Assembly (NCBI RefSeq): GCF_032380655.1
Contig: NZ_JAWDIY010000001.1
Span: 1 to 64,000, forward strand
From: Diplocloster hominis
Lineage (GTDB): Bacteria > Bacillota > Clostridia > Lachnospirales > Lachnospiraceae
Length of the DNA: 64,000 nt
Reading direction: 5' to 3'
Shown: piece by piece, positions 33,707-43,029 of the stretch
Layout: each line of letters begins with the position of its first letter
How positions within the stretch are numbered: the first letter of the stretch is position 1
Made by a program: the position numbers and the translations under genes
Notes under the pieces: generated by a model
Told to the model about the DNA's origin: nothing
Database searches by the model: none
What the model saw: the letters and a program-made list of their open reading frames with translations, nothing else

Positions 33707-35272
33707 ATGTCTGAACGCTATCGGTGCATTAAGATTTATTGCGAGGAACAAGGATGCAGGAACTGTCCGGTTATTCTTCAAAAAAGCGGGCTGTTTTTTG
33801 ATTCGGTAAAATCCCTGAACTTACTGCAGTTCAAATTTATCAATCTTCAGCCCAAAAATATCGAGGCATTAAAACTAAAGATTCAATGCTTTGACCTCGA
33901 TCAAAATCCGTTGGGTGGTCATGTGCTTTTCCAATACATGGATTTGAATGTGGGGAAGAACGAATCGTTCGGTGAACAGACCCCTGTATATTTATCGCAA
34001 AACGGTGCCAGAAAATTCAACATTTATGTTAAGAAGGTCTATTTTGAGGATGATTCCTATTGGGAAGGGGACGCGTTGCTCAGACCGCTATCGCCGCAAA
34101 AGGATTTAGAAGAATTTGGAGAACTAAAGCAGCAATTTTTATTAGAACTTAAGAAGGTTTGGAGTAAAACAGAGGGAAATATATACCCCGAAGATCTGGA
34201 AGATTTTTGGTACTGTACCTGTGGCGCTGTTAACTTAAAATCCCAAACAGAATGTATTGCGTGTGATATATCGAAAAACAAGCTGTTTTCCCTGTTGAAT
34301 TTCGGGTTCCTTTTAGAGCAAAAAAAAGAACGAGAGGAACAGGAGGCTCTAACTGTTCAAAAGAAAAAAAGAGTGAGGAGAAAAAGAAGAATTGCGTTGC
34401 TATCTTGTGTCAGCGCAACGGCAGTCTTGTGTGCGGGTATATTTTTATACATAGAAATCATACGTCCGAATAATCTTTACCAACAGGCAAATATAGATCT
34501 GGAAAATGGGAATTATGTGGATGCCCGAAATATTTATATAGAATTAGGGGATTATAAAGATTCCGGGAATAAACAAGTAGAAGCAAGATATCTCGAAGCG
34601 GAAAAGACTTTAGAGTTAAGAAGATATGATGAAGCGGAAAAGATATATGAAGAATTAAATAATTATAAGGATTCACAAACAAAGAAATTGGAATGTATTT
34701 ATCAAAAAGCAGATGAACTGCTGGAAAATAAAAAATATGCAGATGCTGTTAAATTATATACGGAATTGGGTGAATATAAAGACAGTTCCTTTAAGACAGA
34801 GAAAGCTAATTTCAAATTAGCTCAATTTTATATGGAACAAGGAGAGTTAAAAGAGGCTTATTCCATATTGAAAGAAATCAAACAGGTTGATTTGCTGGAC
34901 GACTACCAGGATACGTATAATGAATGCAGATATCAGATAGCGCAGTATAATATGAAACACAGAAATATGCAGACTGCATACAAGGAATTCGTGAATATAA
35001 TAAGATATAAGGATTCCCGATATCTGGCGGCTACTTGTGCAGTCAATATTTTATCGTCTTCATATCTGGTAAAAGAAGAAATAGATGTACTCATAAAAGA
35101 TTTTTCCAGAGATTTTGATGATGATCAACTGGCTGCTATTATATATAGCGCTTATGACATGACTGATCGTGATGATATGCTTCTTGGTGTGGCAATTATA
35201 GATGGAATAAGCTATGCGGGATATCGTGAATGGCTGGACAGCGGGAAAAGCCTGATATCTGCTTTTCAATAA
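33707..35272 (+). CDS. Membrane protein with zinc ribbon and TPR-like repeats
   Basis: A 521-residue protein. Residues 1-150 are a beta-rich cytoplasmic domain I do not recognise. A zinc ribbon follows (WYCTCGAVN...TECIACD, four Cys), then a charged coiled stretch, one membrane helix (IALLSCVSATAVLCAGIFLY, about residues 228-248), and an extracellular part with at least three repeats of about 37 residues shaped GNYxxAxxIYxELGDYKDS. Tetratricopeptide-like repeats with the YKDS ending are common in gut Firmicute membrane proteins next to zinc-ribbon domains. It is more AT-rich than the HD gene that follows. Function unknown. Confidence 0.72.
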   Translation: MSERYRCIKIYCEEQGCRNCPVILQKSGLFFDSVKSLNLLQFKFINLQPKNIEALKLKIQCFDLDQNPLGGHVLFQYMDLNVGKNESFGEQTPVYLSQNGARKFNIYVKKVYFEDDSYWEGDALLRPLSPQKDLEEFGELKQQFLLELKKVWSKTEGNIYPEDLEDFWYCTCGAVNLKSQTECIACDISKNKLFSLLNFGFLLEQKKEREEQEALTVQKKKRVRRKRRIALLSCVSATAVLCAGIFLYIEIIRPNNLYQQANIDLENGNYVDARNIYIELGDYKDSGNKQVEARYLEAEKTLELRRYDEAEKIYEELNNYKDSQTKKLECIYQKADELLENKKYADAVKLYTELGEYKDSSFKTEKANFKLAQFYMEQGELKEAYSILKEIKQVDLLDDYQDTYNECRYQIAQYNMKHRNMQTAYKEFVNIIRYKDSRYLAATCAVNILSSSYLVKEEIDVLIKDFSRDFDDDQLAAIIYSAYDMTDRDDMLLGVAIIDGISYAGYREWLDSGKSLISAFQ

Positions 35273-35357
35273 TATCAGCGGGTATTATTCATTTAATAGA
35301 AAAGATGTTCACGAAAACAGAATGTGTGGAGCGCTAAATGAGTTGCTGGAGGAAATT

Positions 35358-36809
35358 ATGGACGGATATCAGGTCAGATTTATAGACAAAATATTGGACA
35401 ATGTGCATGGCTTTATTGAATTCACTGCCGTGGAAAAGGAAATTATTGAGCTGCCGGTGTTTAAGCGTCTGCAGAGCATCAAGCAGCTGGGGCTGACGAA
35501 CTGGATATTCCCGGGAGCGGAGCATACCCGTTTTATCCATTCGCTGGGAGTGATGCATCTGGCGGATCAGATGGCGATCCAGCTGCAGTATTCCGGTGAA
35601 GAGCGGCAGCTGGTACGGCTGGCCGGACTGCTTCATGACATCGGACATTATCCGTTGTCCCATGTGGGAGAACGGGCATATAAGAGCCTGCCTGCGAATC
35701 CGGAAGACGTAGTGAAAAACCAGAAGCAGAGGGTAGTCGATGGGCTTCATTCCGTGGCAGAAACCCGTTTGTATTATATGCAGGAGCCCTCGAATCCCTA
35801 TCATCATGAGCATATCACGGAGCAGGTAATCAAAAGTGACGAAGACATCCGCGGTATTATTGAAAAACACTGCGGCGGCTGTCCGCTGATAACCATTGAA
35901 AATATCTGCGATATCATAGTTGGAAATGTGGAGCGTAATCCCCAGATCTCCGGCCTGGTGCAGCTGGTCCATTCCGAACTGGACGCCGACCGGATCGATT
36001 ATATCATGCGTGACGCTACATTTTCAGGGACCAGCTACGGCGGATTTGAGCTGGGCTTGTTTTTGCGGAATCTGGCCAGGACGGATTATCACGGCGGGGA
36101 GATTATCGGGGTTCATCCAAAAGGGATCTCCATCGCCGATCAGTTCCTGATGAACCGCTATTATTCCTATACCCAGGTCTTCTTCAACCGGCATGTTTCC
36201 ATACTGGAATTCATGGCCCGCACACTGACGGAGATCTTCATCAGCAAGAATACCAGTGAGTATCCGTCGCCGGAGGTACTGCTTCAGTATATCAAAAAGC
36301 ATAACGGCAAAACGGAGTTTCTGTATTTTACAGACCGGGCATTCTGGGACAGCGTGCATCATGTATCCATGGGATATTCCCCTTATGCGGATGTATTCCA
36401 GGAACTTCTTTTGAAATACCAGGAGCTGGATCTGACGGAGAATAAGCAGATTTCCGTGACTTTTTCAGACGCGGCAGAGCTGCGGGAGCATCTCGGGGAT
36501 AATCCGATCTGCCGGAATGTATACAGGGAAGATGTGGAAGCGATTCCGATTCTGAATATAGAAAGCTTTACCCATCAACTGCCTGAGGCGGTGTATGAAC
36601 AGAAGCTGGAAAAGCTTCTGGATGAGGGAAAGATAAACGCGCGGCAGGCGGACATCATGAGAATACGCCGGCTTCAGGAAGGAATCACGATTATAGAGGA
36701 GGGGAAGGAACCGATTCTGCTGTCGGACAGTCCGGCATCCCTGATGTCGAGGCTGTACTCCACGAAGGTTTGCATTCTAAGAGAGTATGAGCTTCCGGGT
36801 CAGGGATAA
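35358..36809 (+). CDS. HD-domain phosphohydrolase (dNTPase/SAMHD1-like)
   Basis: A 483-residue protein. The HD metal site is spread over HTRFIHSLGVMHLADQM and LAGLLHDIGHYPLSHVGE, with a later Asp in SELDADRIDYIMRD. The order matches the dGTPase/SAMHD1-like group that hydrolyses deoxynucleoside triphosphates or related phosphoesters. The ATG at 35358 has GGAGG with good spacing; the frame is open from 35322 without one. It stands just after the zinc-ribbon/TPR gene; no functional link is evident. Confidence 0.83.
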   Translation: MDGYQVRFIDKILDNVHGFIEFTAVEKEIIELPVFKRLQSIKQLGLTNWIFPGAEHTRFIHSLGVMHLADQMAIQLQYSGEERQLVRLAGLLHDIGHYPLSHVGERAYKSLPANPEDVVKNQKQRVVDGLHSVAETRLYYMQEPSNPYHHEHITEQVIKSDEDIRGIIEKHCGGCPLITIENICDIIVGNVERNPQISGLVQLVHSELDADRIDYIMRDATFSGTSYGGFELGLFLRNLARTDYHGGEIIGVHPKGISIADQFLMNRYYSYTQVFFNRHVSILEFMARTLTEIFISKNTSEYPSPEVLLQYIKKHNGKTEFLYFTDRAFWDSVHHVSMGYSPYADVFQELLLKYQELDLTENKQISVTFSDAAELREHLGDNPICRNVYREDVEAIPILNIESFTHQLPEAVYEQKLEKLLDEGKINARQADIMRIRRLQEGITIIEEGKEPILLSDSPASLMSRLYSTKVCILREYELPGQG

Positions 36810-36906
36810 CTGGTCTGGTGAAGGACAACATCCGGGACAGGCACCTTTTGTCTGTGTCTAATGGCGATACAGAATTCGTTGGAAATTAACGTACAGGAGA
36901 CAACTT

Positions 36907-39498
36907 ATGGAACTATTGCAGAAGAATCTGAGCCAGAATGAAGCGAAGCTCATTTTACAATATCATGCGCCGGCCGATAAAGGCACCCTTATTCTAAGTC
37001 CCGGAGCCGGCAGGACCACAGAAGAAAATATATGGCAGCAGTATACCCTGCCCATCGGCAATGGCGATATGGGCGCGAATATATATGGCGGAATCAGCGA
37101 AGAACGCCTGACCTTTAATGAAAAGACGCTCTGGACCGGAGGCCCTGGCCCTGACCGGCCGGATTATATGGGGGGTAATCTGAAAGAGCGGGGACTTAAC
37201 GGCAAGACCCTCAGAAAGATACAGAAGTTATTTCGGGAAGGAAGAAATACAGAGGCATCCGAAGCCTGCGAGGAACTTATCGGGGGAACGGATGGATACG
37301 GCGCTTATCAATGCTGGGGAAACCTAAGAGTTCGATACGAAGGCCTGGAAGAGGCGAGTGCCGGTAATTACCTGCGCAGACTGGATCTGGAAAATGCAGT
37401 GGCTGATGTTGCCTTTGACTGTGATAGAAGCTGCGGTACTCACGGCGGAACCCAGGCTTTCGGAACACAGGATAACCCTGCAGCGACTCACTACGAACGG
37501 GAATATTTTATGAGCCACCCCGCTAAGATATTGGCCGCAAAGCTGACGGCCCGGGGAAAAGACAAACTGAACCTGGTGATTTCTTTTGACTCCGCACAGC
37601 AGGGGATCACTATAGCGGAACAGGATAGTCTGAGGCTTGAGGGAGAAGTGATAGATAACGGGCTAAAATATTGTTCTTTGATAAAGGCAGAGACTGACCG
37701 GGGGAACATAAAAGCTTCGAGAGATCGTCTGCTTATCAGCGAGGCTGAATCCGTCGTAATATACCTGGCGGCTGCTACAGATTATGAAAACCGATGGCCC
37801 GCCTATCGCACCGGAGAAACTGCGGCCGCACTAAAAGACAGGGTCGCTCAGGTGTTGGAACGTGCGGCGGCCCGTGGATACGAAATGTTAAAGGAAGAAC
37901 ACATCCGCGATTACCGAAAGATATTTTCCAGGGTCAGCCTCGACCTTGGACAAAAGAATATGCGGGAGCGTGTTCATACAGAAAATATCCATACGGAGGC
38001 TGCCAATACAGAGAATGCCGATACTAAAAATTGTCAGGAGGGATCCCCGGATACGACAGACCGGCTGCTGGAAAGATATAAAAACGGACTGGCATCCCGG
38101 GCGGAGAGCCGTTGGCTGGAAGTGCTGCTGTTCCAGTACGGACGGTATCTGCTGATCAGTTCCTCACGCGAGGATTCGCAGCTTCCGGCCAACCTCCAAG
38201 GGGTATGGAACATCTCCAACGATCCCATATGGAGCTGTGATTATCACCTGAATGTCAACCTTCAGATGAATTACTGGCCTGCAGGTCCGGCAAATATGGC
38301 CGAATGCATCCTGCCGCTGATCCGCTATGTGGATTCCCTGAGAGTGCCGGGCCGGATCACGGCGAAGATCTATGCCGGTATCGATAGTACGCCTGCGGAG
38401 CCGGAAAATGGATTCATGGCCCATACCCAGAACACCCCGTTTGGCTGGACGTGTCCGGGCTGGTCCTTTGACTGGGGCTGGTCCCCGGCGGCTGTGCCCT
38501 GGATTCTTCAGAACTGCTGGGAATACTACGAATTTACCGGGAACAAAGAAATTCTGGAAAATATGATATATCCTATGATGCGCGAGGAGGCAAAGCTCTA
38601 TGACCAGCTGCTGGTCCGTAAACCGGACGGGACTTTGGTATCGTCCCCGGCTTATTCCCCCGAGCACGGTCCCCGGACCGAGGGGAACACCTACGAGCAC
38701 ACGCTGATCTGGCAGCTCTATGAGGATACCATCCGGGCGGCCACTCAACTGGGCCTGGACCGGAGACAGGCAGAAGTCTGGAAAGAAAACCAGAAGCGGT
38801 TAAAAGGCCCCGCCGAAATCGGCGATGACGGACAGCTGAAAGAATGGTACGAGGAGAGCCGGGCGGGCAGTGTAAAAGAGTCGGAAGGTTATGCGCACCG
38901 CCATCTGTCCCATATGCTGGGGCTGTATCCGGGAAGCCTGATTTCTACGGAAAATACGGAGCTTCTTCAGGCTGCCATTACAGCGCTGGATCAGCGCACG
39001 GATGTCAGTACCGGCTGGGGAATGGGGCAAAGAATCAACTCCCGGGCCAGGACCGGAGATGGGGAAAAGGCATATCAGCTGATCCAGATGCTGATCCGGA
39101 CTGGCATTTACCCGAATCTTTTTGATGCCCATCCGCCCTTCCAGATCGATGGGAACTTTGGGCTGACGGCCGGAATCTGTGAGATGCTGATACAGAGTAA
39201 GACGGGCGTAACGCGGCTGCTGCCTGCGCTGCCGCAGGAGTGGCCGGACGGAAGCTTTGAGGGACTGGCGGCCCGGGGGAATGATATCTGGAGCGCGGAA
39301 TGGAGAAGATGCCGCCTGCTGCGCGCTTGTGTGTATTCTGCCAATGGAGGGACTGTGACGGTTCACTATACCGGTATTCAAAATGCCAGACTGCTGGATG
39401 AAACGGGCACCTCCGTAAATATGCATATTTTAAGCAGCAACAGAATTGCTTTTTATACTGAGGCTGGCAAACGTTATTATCTTTACATGCATAGTTGA
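36907..39498 (+). CDS. GH95 family alpha-L-fucosidase (or alpha-L-galactosidase)
   Basis: An 863-residue enzyme without signal peptide. The N-terminal beta domain carries WQQYTLPIGNGDMGANIYGG and LTFNEKTLWTGGPG. The (alpha/alpha)6 barrel has NLQGVWN and the substrate-binding YHLNVNLQMNYWPAGPANM, the probable general acid Glu586 in SPAYSPEHGP, and later NLFDAHPPFQIDGNFG with the conserved Asp. GH95 enzymes remove alpha-1,2-linked fucose from host glycans by inversion. A hydrophilic insert rich in Thr/Glu/Asn (about residues 355-382) interrupts the domain linker. ACAGGAGACAA precedes the ATG. It is cytoplasmic, so it presumably acts on imported oligosaccharides. Confidence 0.9.
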   Translation: MELLQKNLSQNEAKLILQYHAPADKGTLILSPGAGRTTEENIWQQYTLPIGNGDMGANIYGGISEERLTFNEKTLWTGGPGPDRPDYMGGNLKERGLNGKTLRKIQKLFREGRNTEASEACEELIGGTDGYGAYQCWGNLRVRYEGLEEASAGNYLRRLDLENAVADVAFDCDRSCGTHGGTQAFGTQDNPAATHYEREYFMSHPAKILAAKLTARGKDKLNLVISFDSAQQGITIAEQDSLRLEGEVIDNGLKYCSLIKAETDRGNIKASRDRLLISEAESVVIYLAAATDYENRWPAYRTGETAAALKDRVAQVLERAAARGYEMLKEEHIRDYRKIFSRVSLDLGQKNMRERVHTENIHTEAANTENADTKNCQEGSPDTTDRLLERYKNGLASRAESRWLEVLLFQYGRYLLISSSREDSQLPANLQGVWNISNDPIWSCDYHLNVNLQMNYWPAGPANMAECILPLIRYVDSLRVPGRITAKIYAGIDSTPAEPENGFMAHTQNTPFGWTCPGWSFDWGWSPAAVPWILQNCWEYYEFTGNKEILENMIYPMMREEAKLYDQLLVRKPDGTLVSSPAYSPEHGPRTEGNTYEHTLIWQLYEDTIRAATQLGLDRRQAEVWKENQKRLKGPAEIGDDGQLKEWYEESRAGSVKESEGYAHRHLSHMLGLYPGSLISTENTELLQAAITALDQRTDVSTGWGMGQRINSRARTGDGEKAYQLIQMLIRTGIYPNLFDAHPPFQIDGNFGLTAGICEMLIQSKTGVTRLLPALPQEWPDGSFEGLAARGNDIWSAEWRRCRLLRACVYSANGGTVTVHYTGIQNARLLDETGTSVNMHILSSNRIAFYTEAGKRYYLYMHS

Positions 39499-39582
39499 GG
39501 GAAAGAAAAATAGTTTTTCTTGTAAGGTAAAAATAAGAAAAATTAGGAAGATACAGGGAAAAAAATAATAGTTTTTTTCTTC

Positions 39583-39611
39583 TTGATTGTTTGAAATAGA
39601 TATGCTATAAT
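39583..39611 (+). promoter_or_regulatory. Promoter of the MATE-gene leader RNA
   Basis: TTGATT (39583-39588), a 17-bp spacer and a perfect TATAAT (39606-39611) precede a leader of about 200 nt containing an intrinsic terminator. Confidence 0.65.
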
Positions 39612-39616
39612 GGCTA

Positions 39617-39705
39617 CGCTCACTCGGAGGGCGGATCATTCAAGAGAAATGTGAGGCCGGATAAGGTGACAGGTTGAAATGCCTGTTCTTTATCCGGCTT
39701 TTTTT
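39617..39705 (+). ncRNA. Structured leader with terminator before the MATE gene (candidate riboswitch or attenuator)
   Basis: From the transcription start the RNA can form a GCTCAC/GTGAG stem enclosing about 30 nt. It is followed by a strong terminator: GCCGGATAA (39656-39664) with TTATCCGGC (39690-39698), an inner ACAGG/CCTGT stem and seven T residues. No ORF is read before it. The MATE start codon is about 110 bp further on. I could not match it to a known riboswitch class from memory. Confidence 0.55.
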
Positions 39706-39814
39706 GTTCTCATATTAGGTATACTTTCCTATTGGAGACCTATACATGGAAAATGTCCGTCAGAAGGGGCGAAACGAACAAATACCAAACTATTATGAAT
39801 TATAGGAGGACATC

Positions 39815-41146
39815 ATGGATCTTTTACATGGAAAAGTGAGGAAGATTTATTTTAAATATCTGACAGCGGCTTTTGGAAGCGCGTTAATCTCTTCCATCTA
39901 TGGACTGGTGGATATGGCAATGGTGGGGCAGTATCAGGGGCCTGCCGGAACCGCCGCGCTGGCCGTGGTCGCTCCGGTCTGGAATATTATATACAGTCTT
40001 GGGCTTCTGACGGGGATCGGCGGGTCTGTTTTATTCAGTACGGCCAGGGGAAAAAGGCAGGACGGCACGGAAAATGAATACTTTACCGCCGCGCTGATCG
40101 GTACCATTGCGCTGGCGCTGTTAAGCTGGTTTGCCATAGCGTTCTTCGACCAACCGATGCTGAAACTTTTCGGGGCCGAAGAGACACTGCTGCCGCTCGC
40201 CAGGGAATACCTGGGACCGGTGAAATTTGCGGTACCGCTCTTTTTGTTTAACCAGATGCTGGCGGCATTTCTCAGGAATGACGGTAATCCGGGTCTTGCG
40301 ACTGCCGCTGTCCTGGCAGGCGGGATCTTTAACGTTGCCGGAGATTATATCTGTGTATTCCGAATGGATATGGGTATCAGGGGAGCGGGCCTGGCTACGG
40401 CCATAGGGGCGCTCATTACTTTTCTAATCATGCTAACCCATTTTTTGACCAGCAAGAATACGCTGAGGCTGGTCAGGCCAAAGAGGGTTGCGGTAAAGCT
40501 GAAAAATATCGGGGTCACAGGGTTCGCTACCTTTTTTATAGACATCGCCATGGGCGTCCTGACTATGCTGTTTAACAGGCAGATTATGAAATATTCGGGA
40601 ACCAATGCCCTGGCGGTCTATGGCGTCATTGTCAACATCAGTACGATCGTACAGTGCTGCGCGTACAGTGTGGGCCAGGCTTCCCAGCCGATATTCTCCA
40701 TCAATTACGGAGCCCGGCAGTGGGACCGGATCCGGCTGACCCTTCGATATGCGCTGCTGACTACTGCCTTTTTCGGCCTGGCCTGGACTGCACTGATCCT
40801 TATTTTCCCGGCCGGATTTATCCGGATCTTCATGACGCCCACGGATGAAGTGCTGGCGGTGGGACCGGCGATTCTCCGGACTTATGGTATCTCATTTTTG
40901 CTGCTGCCGTTTAATATATTCTCCACCTACTATTTTCAATCTCTGATGAGACCACGGGCCTCGTTCTTCGTGTCGGTTTTCCGGGGAGTGCTGATCAGCG
41001 GGCTGCTGATCTGGTTTCTGCCCCTGTTCCTGGGGGCCGATGCCCTGTGGATTGCCATGCCTGTTACGGAACTGCTGATTGCAGCCGTGGTGGTATATTT
41101 GATGGCGAAATATACAAAAGCCATGTCAGTGAAAAGTAAAATTTGA
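39815..41146 (+). CDS. MATE-family efflux transporter
   Basis: A 443-residue membrane protein with twelve hydrophobic helices in two homologous halves. MATE features include YGLVDMAMVGQYQGPAGTAA near the N-terminus, AFLRNDGNPGLATAAVLAGG and, in the second half, VGQASQPIFSINYGARQWDR. These proteins export cationic drugs or metabolites using a Na+ or H+ gradient. TAGGAGGACATC precedes the ATG. The structured leader upstream suggests it is induced by a ligand at the RNA level. Confidence 0.9.
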   Translation: MDLLHGKVRKIYFKYLTAAFGSALISSIYGLVDMAMVGQYQGPAGTAALAVVAPVWNIIYSLGLLTGIGGSVLFSTARGKRQDGTENEYFTAALIGTIALALLSWFAIAFFDQPMLKLFGAEETLLPLAREYLGPVKFAVPLFLFNQMLAAFLRNDGNPGLATAAVLAGGIFNVAGDYICVFRMDMGIRGAGLATAIGALITFLIMLTHFLTSKNTLRLVRPKRVAVKLKNIGVTGFATFFIDIAMGVLTMLFNRQIMKYSGTNALAVYGVIVNISTIVQCCAYSVGQASQPIFSINYGARQWDRIRLTLRYALLTTAFFGLAWTALILIFPAGFIRIFMTPTDEVLAVGPAILRTYGISFLLLPFNIFSTYYFQSLMRPRASFFVSVFRGVLISGLLIWFLPLFLGADALWIAMPVTELLIAAVVVYLMAKYTKAMSVKSKI

Positions 41147-41157
41147 AAACCAAATAA

Positions 41158-41209
41158 AACCGGGAGTACCGTAACTGCATTGTACGCTGTTACGGCACTC
41201 CCGGTTTTT
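41158..41209 (+). terminator. Strong terminator of the MATE gene
   Basis: The arms AACCGGGAGT-A-CCGTAAC and GTTACGG-C-ACTCCCGGTT end in TTTTT. On the minus strand its right arm encodes the last residues of the overlapping small gene. Confidence 0.75.
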
Positions 41210-41420
41210 CCGGTTTGCCCGGTTTTTCCGGTTTGCCCGGTTTTTCCGGTTTGCCCGGTTTGCCCGGTTTGCCCGGTTTTTCACACTCAGGTTCTTCCTG
41301 GCTTTTCTTTAATTTATAATATAATTCTTTTATCTCAGATTCCGTCATATGGCTTATTTCTGTGGTACGATCATTGATATATATGTATTGAATCATTTGA
41401 AACCAGGTGCTAGTGTTCAA
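41190..41420 (-). CDS. Small protein with a PGKPEK repeat tail
   Basis: A 76-residue reading frame with a head (NTSTWFQMIQYIYINDRTTE, ISHMTESEIKELYYKLKKSQ) that looks like a helical domain and a tail of Pro-Gly-Lys-Pro/Glu-Lys-Pro repeats. A TTG at 41420 has GGGTGAGG upstream; a GTG at 41429 is an alternative. A perfect-spacing promoter at 41498-41526 reads into it. The tail is encoded by a tandem repeat of CCGGTTTTT/CCGGTTTGC units which overlaps the MATE terminator. Function unknown. Confidence 0.5.
   Translation of the reverse strand: MNTSTWFQMIQYIYINDRTTEISHMTESEIKELYYKLKKSQEEPECEKPGKPGKPGKPEKPGKPEKPGKPEKPGVP
41204..41280. repeat. Tandem 9-bp/18-bp repeat CCGGTTTTTCCGGTTTGC
   Basis: About eight to nine units of CCGGTTT(T/G)(T/C)C follow the right arm of the MATE terminator without a break, as if the terminator 3' arm had expanded by slippage. 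Confidence 0.8.
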
Positions 41421-41497
41421 TTGCCTCACCCCGTCAGGAAATGGATCTCTATAAAAGGTACTTAAAATGTATTTAAATTAAATTGATTTTCAACTAT

Positions 41498-41526
41498 AAT
41501 ATAACATATAACAGTACAATTGTCAA
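41498..41526 (-). promoter_or_regulatory. Promoter of the PGKPEK-tail gene
   Basis: On the minus strand, a perfect TTGACA (41521-41526), a 17-bp spacer and TATATT (41498-41503). The rest of the spacer up to 41750 is AT-rich with TGTATTTAAA-like repeats and no gene. Confidence 0.6.
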
Positions 41527-41750
41527 CAGAATTACCATTAAATTGTATTTAAAATGTACAGATATCAAATAATATATCAAATTGTATTGTTTTTTTATTG
41601 TAAAGTTGTATGTATTATTGTATAATAATTTTCAGATAGATGATAAATTTAATATAAATGTTCGAAGTAGTACGATTATGAGAGAGGTAAAGACTGAACA
41701 AAAAGATGTTCACCCTGGATATACGGGGTGACGCGCCCAGGGAGGTTAAA

Positions 41751-42875
41751 ATGCCAGAGTTTAAATATCAGAGGGTTGCCGACTGGATTCGTGCTCAGGT
41801 GGAGAGCGGATTTTTCGAAGAAGAAAAAAGGATTCCGGGGGAAGAAGAATTATGCGGCAGATTTGATGTAAGCCGGCAGACGGTCAGACAGGCGATGAAG
41901 ATATTGGAGGAGGAAGGCCTTGTGTATAAAATACAAGGCAGTGGAACCTATGTAAGTCCGAGAAATGGCGCACGGCGAAAAGAAGAAAAAAGCAGCAGGA
42001 AGAGCATCGGAGTTCTGATGAACAGCGTCAATGATTATATTTTCCCGCAGGTCCTGAAAGGGATCAACGACTGCCTGTACGAAAACGGATATGCCATGAG
42101 GCTGTGCATCCTTTCCCAGCAATATGATCTGGAACGGGAAGCCATCAGGAGGATGATCGGGGACCGGGTCAGCGGTCTCATTGCGGAGCCGGTAAAATCA
42201 GGGCTGCCGCTGATCAACCAGGAGCTGTACTGTGAATTTGCCAGGGAACACCCGCTGGTATTTCTGCACCGCAGGGTGGATGGGATTCCGGAAGCAGCAG
42301 GTTTTCGGGCTGGCAGTATTATGCTGGATGACGCGGGTGGATTCTGGAAACTGGCGGAGCATTTATATGAGAAAGGGCACCGGAAAATCGCAGCGGTCTG
42401 CAAGCTGGATGAAAGTACCGGAGTGGCCCGATATGAAGGCTACATGAAGTTCATGCTGGAGCATCAGTTAGAAATCAAAAATGACTGGATTTTCTGGTAT
42501 TCCTCGGAAGATATAGAAACGATGTTTGCCGGTCATAAAGCGGAATGGATTCTGGAGAGAATAAGCGGCTGTACCGCGGTGATGTGCCACGATGACAGGA
42601 TTGCGTTCCGTCTGATTCAGCTTCTGAAGGATAAGGGAATCCGGGTCCCGGAAGATATGGCGGTCACGGGATTTGACAATTCAGAATATGCATCGATGGA
42701 TATCACCCTGACCACCATCGTTCATCCCCAGGAGGAGCTGGGCAGGAGGGCGGCCGGGGCTGTATTGAATCTGCTGCAGGAGCCGGGGCAGGATGTGTCT
42801 TGTACCTTTGCGGCCGCATTGAGAACGGGGAGATCTACAGACGCCAAGGCCGGTTCTGACGGAAAGGGGGAATAG
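41751..42875 (+). CDS. GntR-HTH / LacI-type sugar-binding repressor (AraR-like)
   Basis: A 374-residue regulator. Residues 1-75 are a GntR winged helix (FKYQRVADWIRAQVESGFFE, ELCGRFDVSRQTVRQAMKIL). From about residue 85 there is a LacI-type effector domain (SIGVLMNSVNDYIFPQVLKG ... DMAVTGFDNSEYASMDITLT). This chimeric layout is that of AraR of Bacillus, which represses pentose genes. The start at 41751 has a perfect AGGGAGGTTAAA site. Nearby sugar genes include the GH95 and GH29 fucosidases, but its target is not evident. Confidence 0.87.
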   Translation: MPEFKYQRVADWIRAQVESGFFEEEKRIPGEEELCGRFDVSRQTVRQAMKILEEEGLVYKIQGSGTYVSPRNGARRKEEKSSRKSIGVLMNSVNDYIFPQVLKGINDCLYENGYAMRLCILSQQYDLEREAIRRMIGDRVSGLIAEPVKSGLPLINQELYCEFAREHPLVFLHRRVDGIPEAAGFRAGSIMLDDAGGFWKLAEHLYEKGHRKIAAVCKLDESTGVARYEGYMKFMLEHQLEIKNDWIFWYSSEDIETMFAGHKAEWILERISGCTAVMCHDDRIAFRLIQLLKDKGIRVPEDMAVTGFDNSEYASMDITLTTIVHPQEELGRRAAGAVLNLLQEPGQDVSCTFAAALRTGRSTDAKAGSDGKGE

Positions 42876-42965
42876 TGCCCTGGTTTTCGGACAGTCTCCC
42901 CAATGCAGAATGGATACAATGCAGAAAAGAATCAGGAATCTGGATAATACTGGATACATCCGTAA

Positions 42966-42980
42966 AAATTTATGCTATAA
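42966..42980 (+). promoter_or_regulatory. Extended -10 promoter of the AllA-like gene
   Basis: TATGCTATAAT contains TGC-TATAAT (extended -10) with a weak -35. It lies about 50 bp before the AllA-like start, which has GAAGGAGG. Confidence 0.45.
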
Positions 42981-43029
42981 TGGCCATGGGTGTACAGCCT
43001 ATACTAAATAATGAAGGAGGTTATTTCTA

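Noticed and set aside
35334..35972. 212-codon minus-strand ORF opposite the HD gene
   Set aside because: It is the shadow of the HD phosphohydrolase frame.
38800..39426. 208-codon minus-strand ORF opposite GH95
   Set aside because: It lies within a conserved catalytic domain on the other strand and has no ribosome site.
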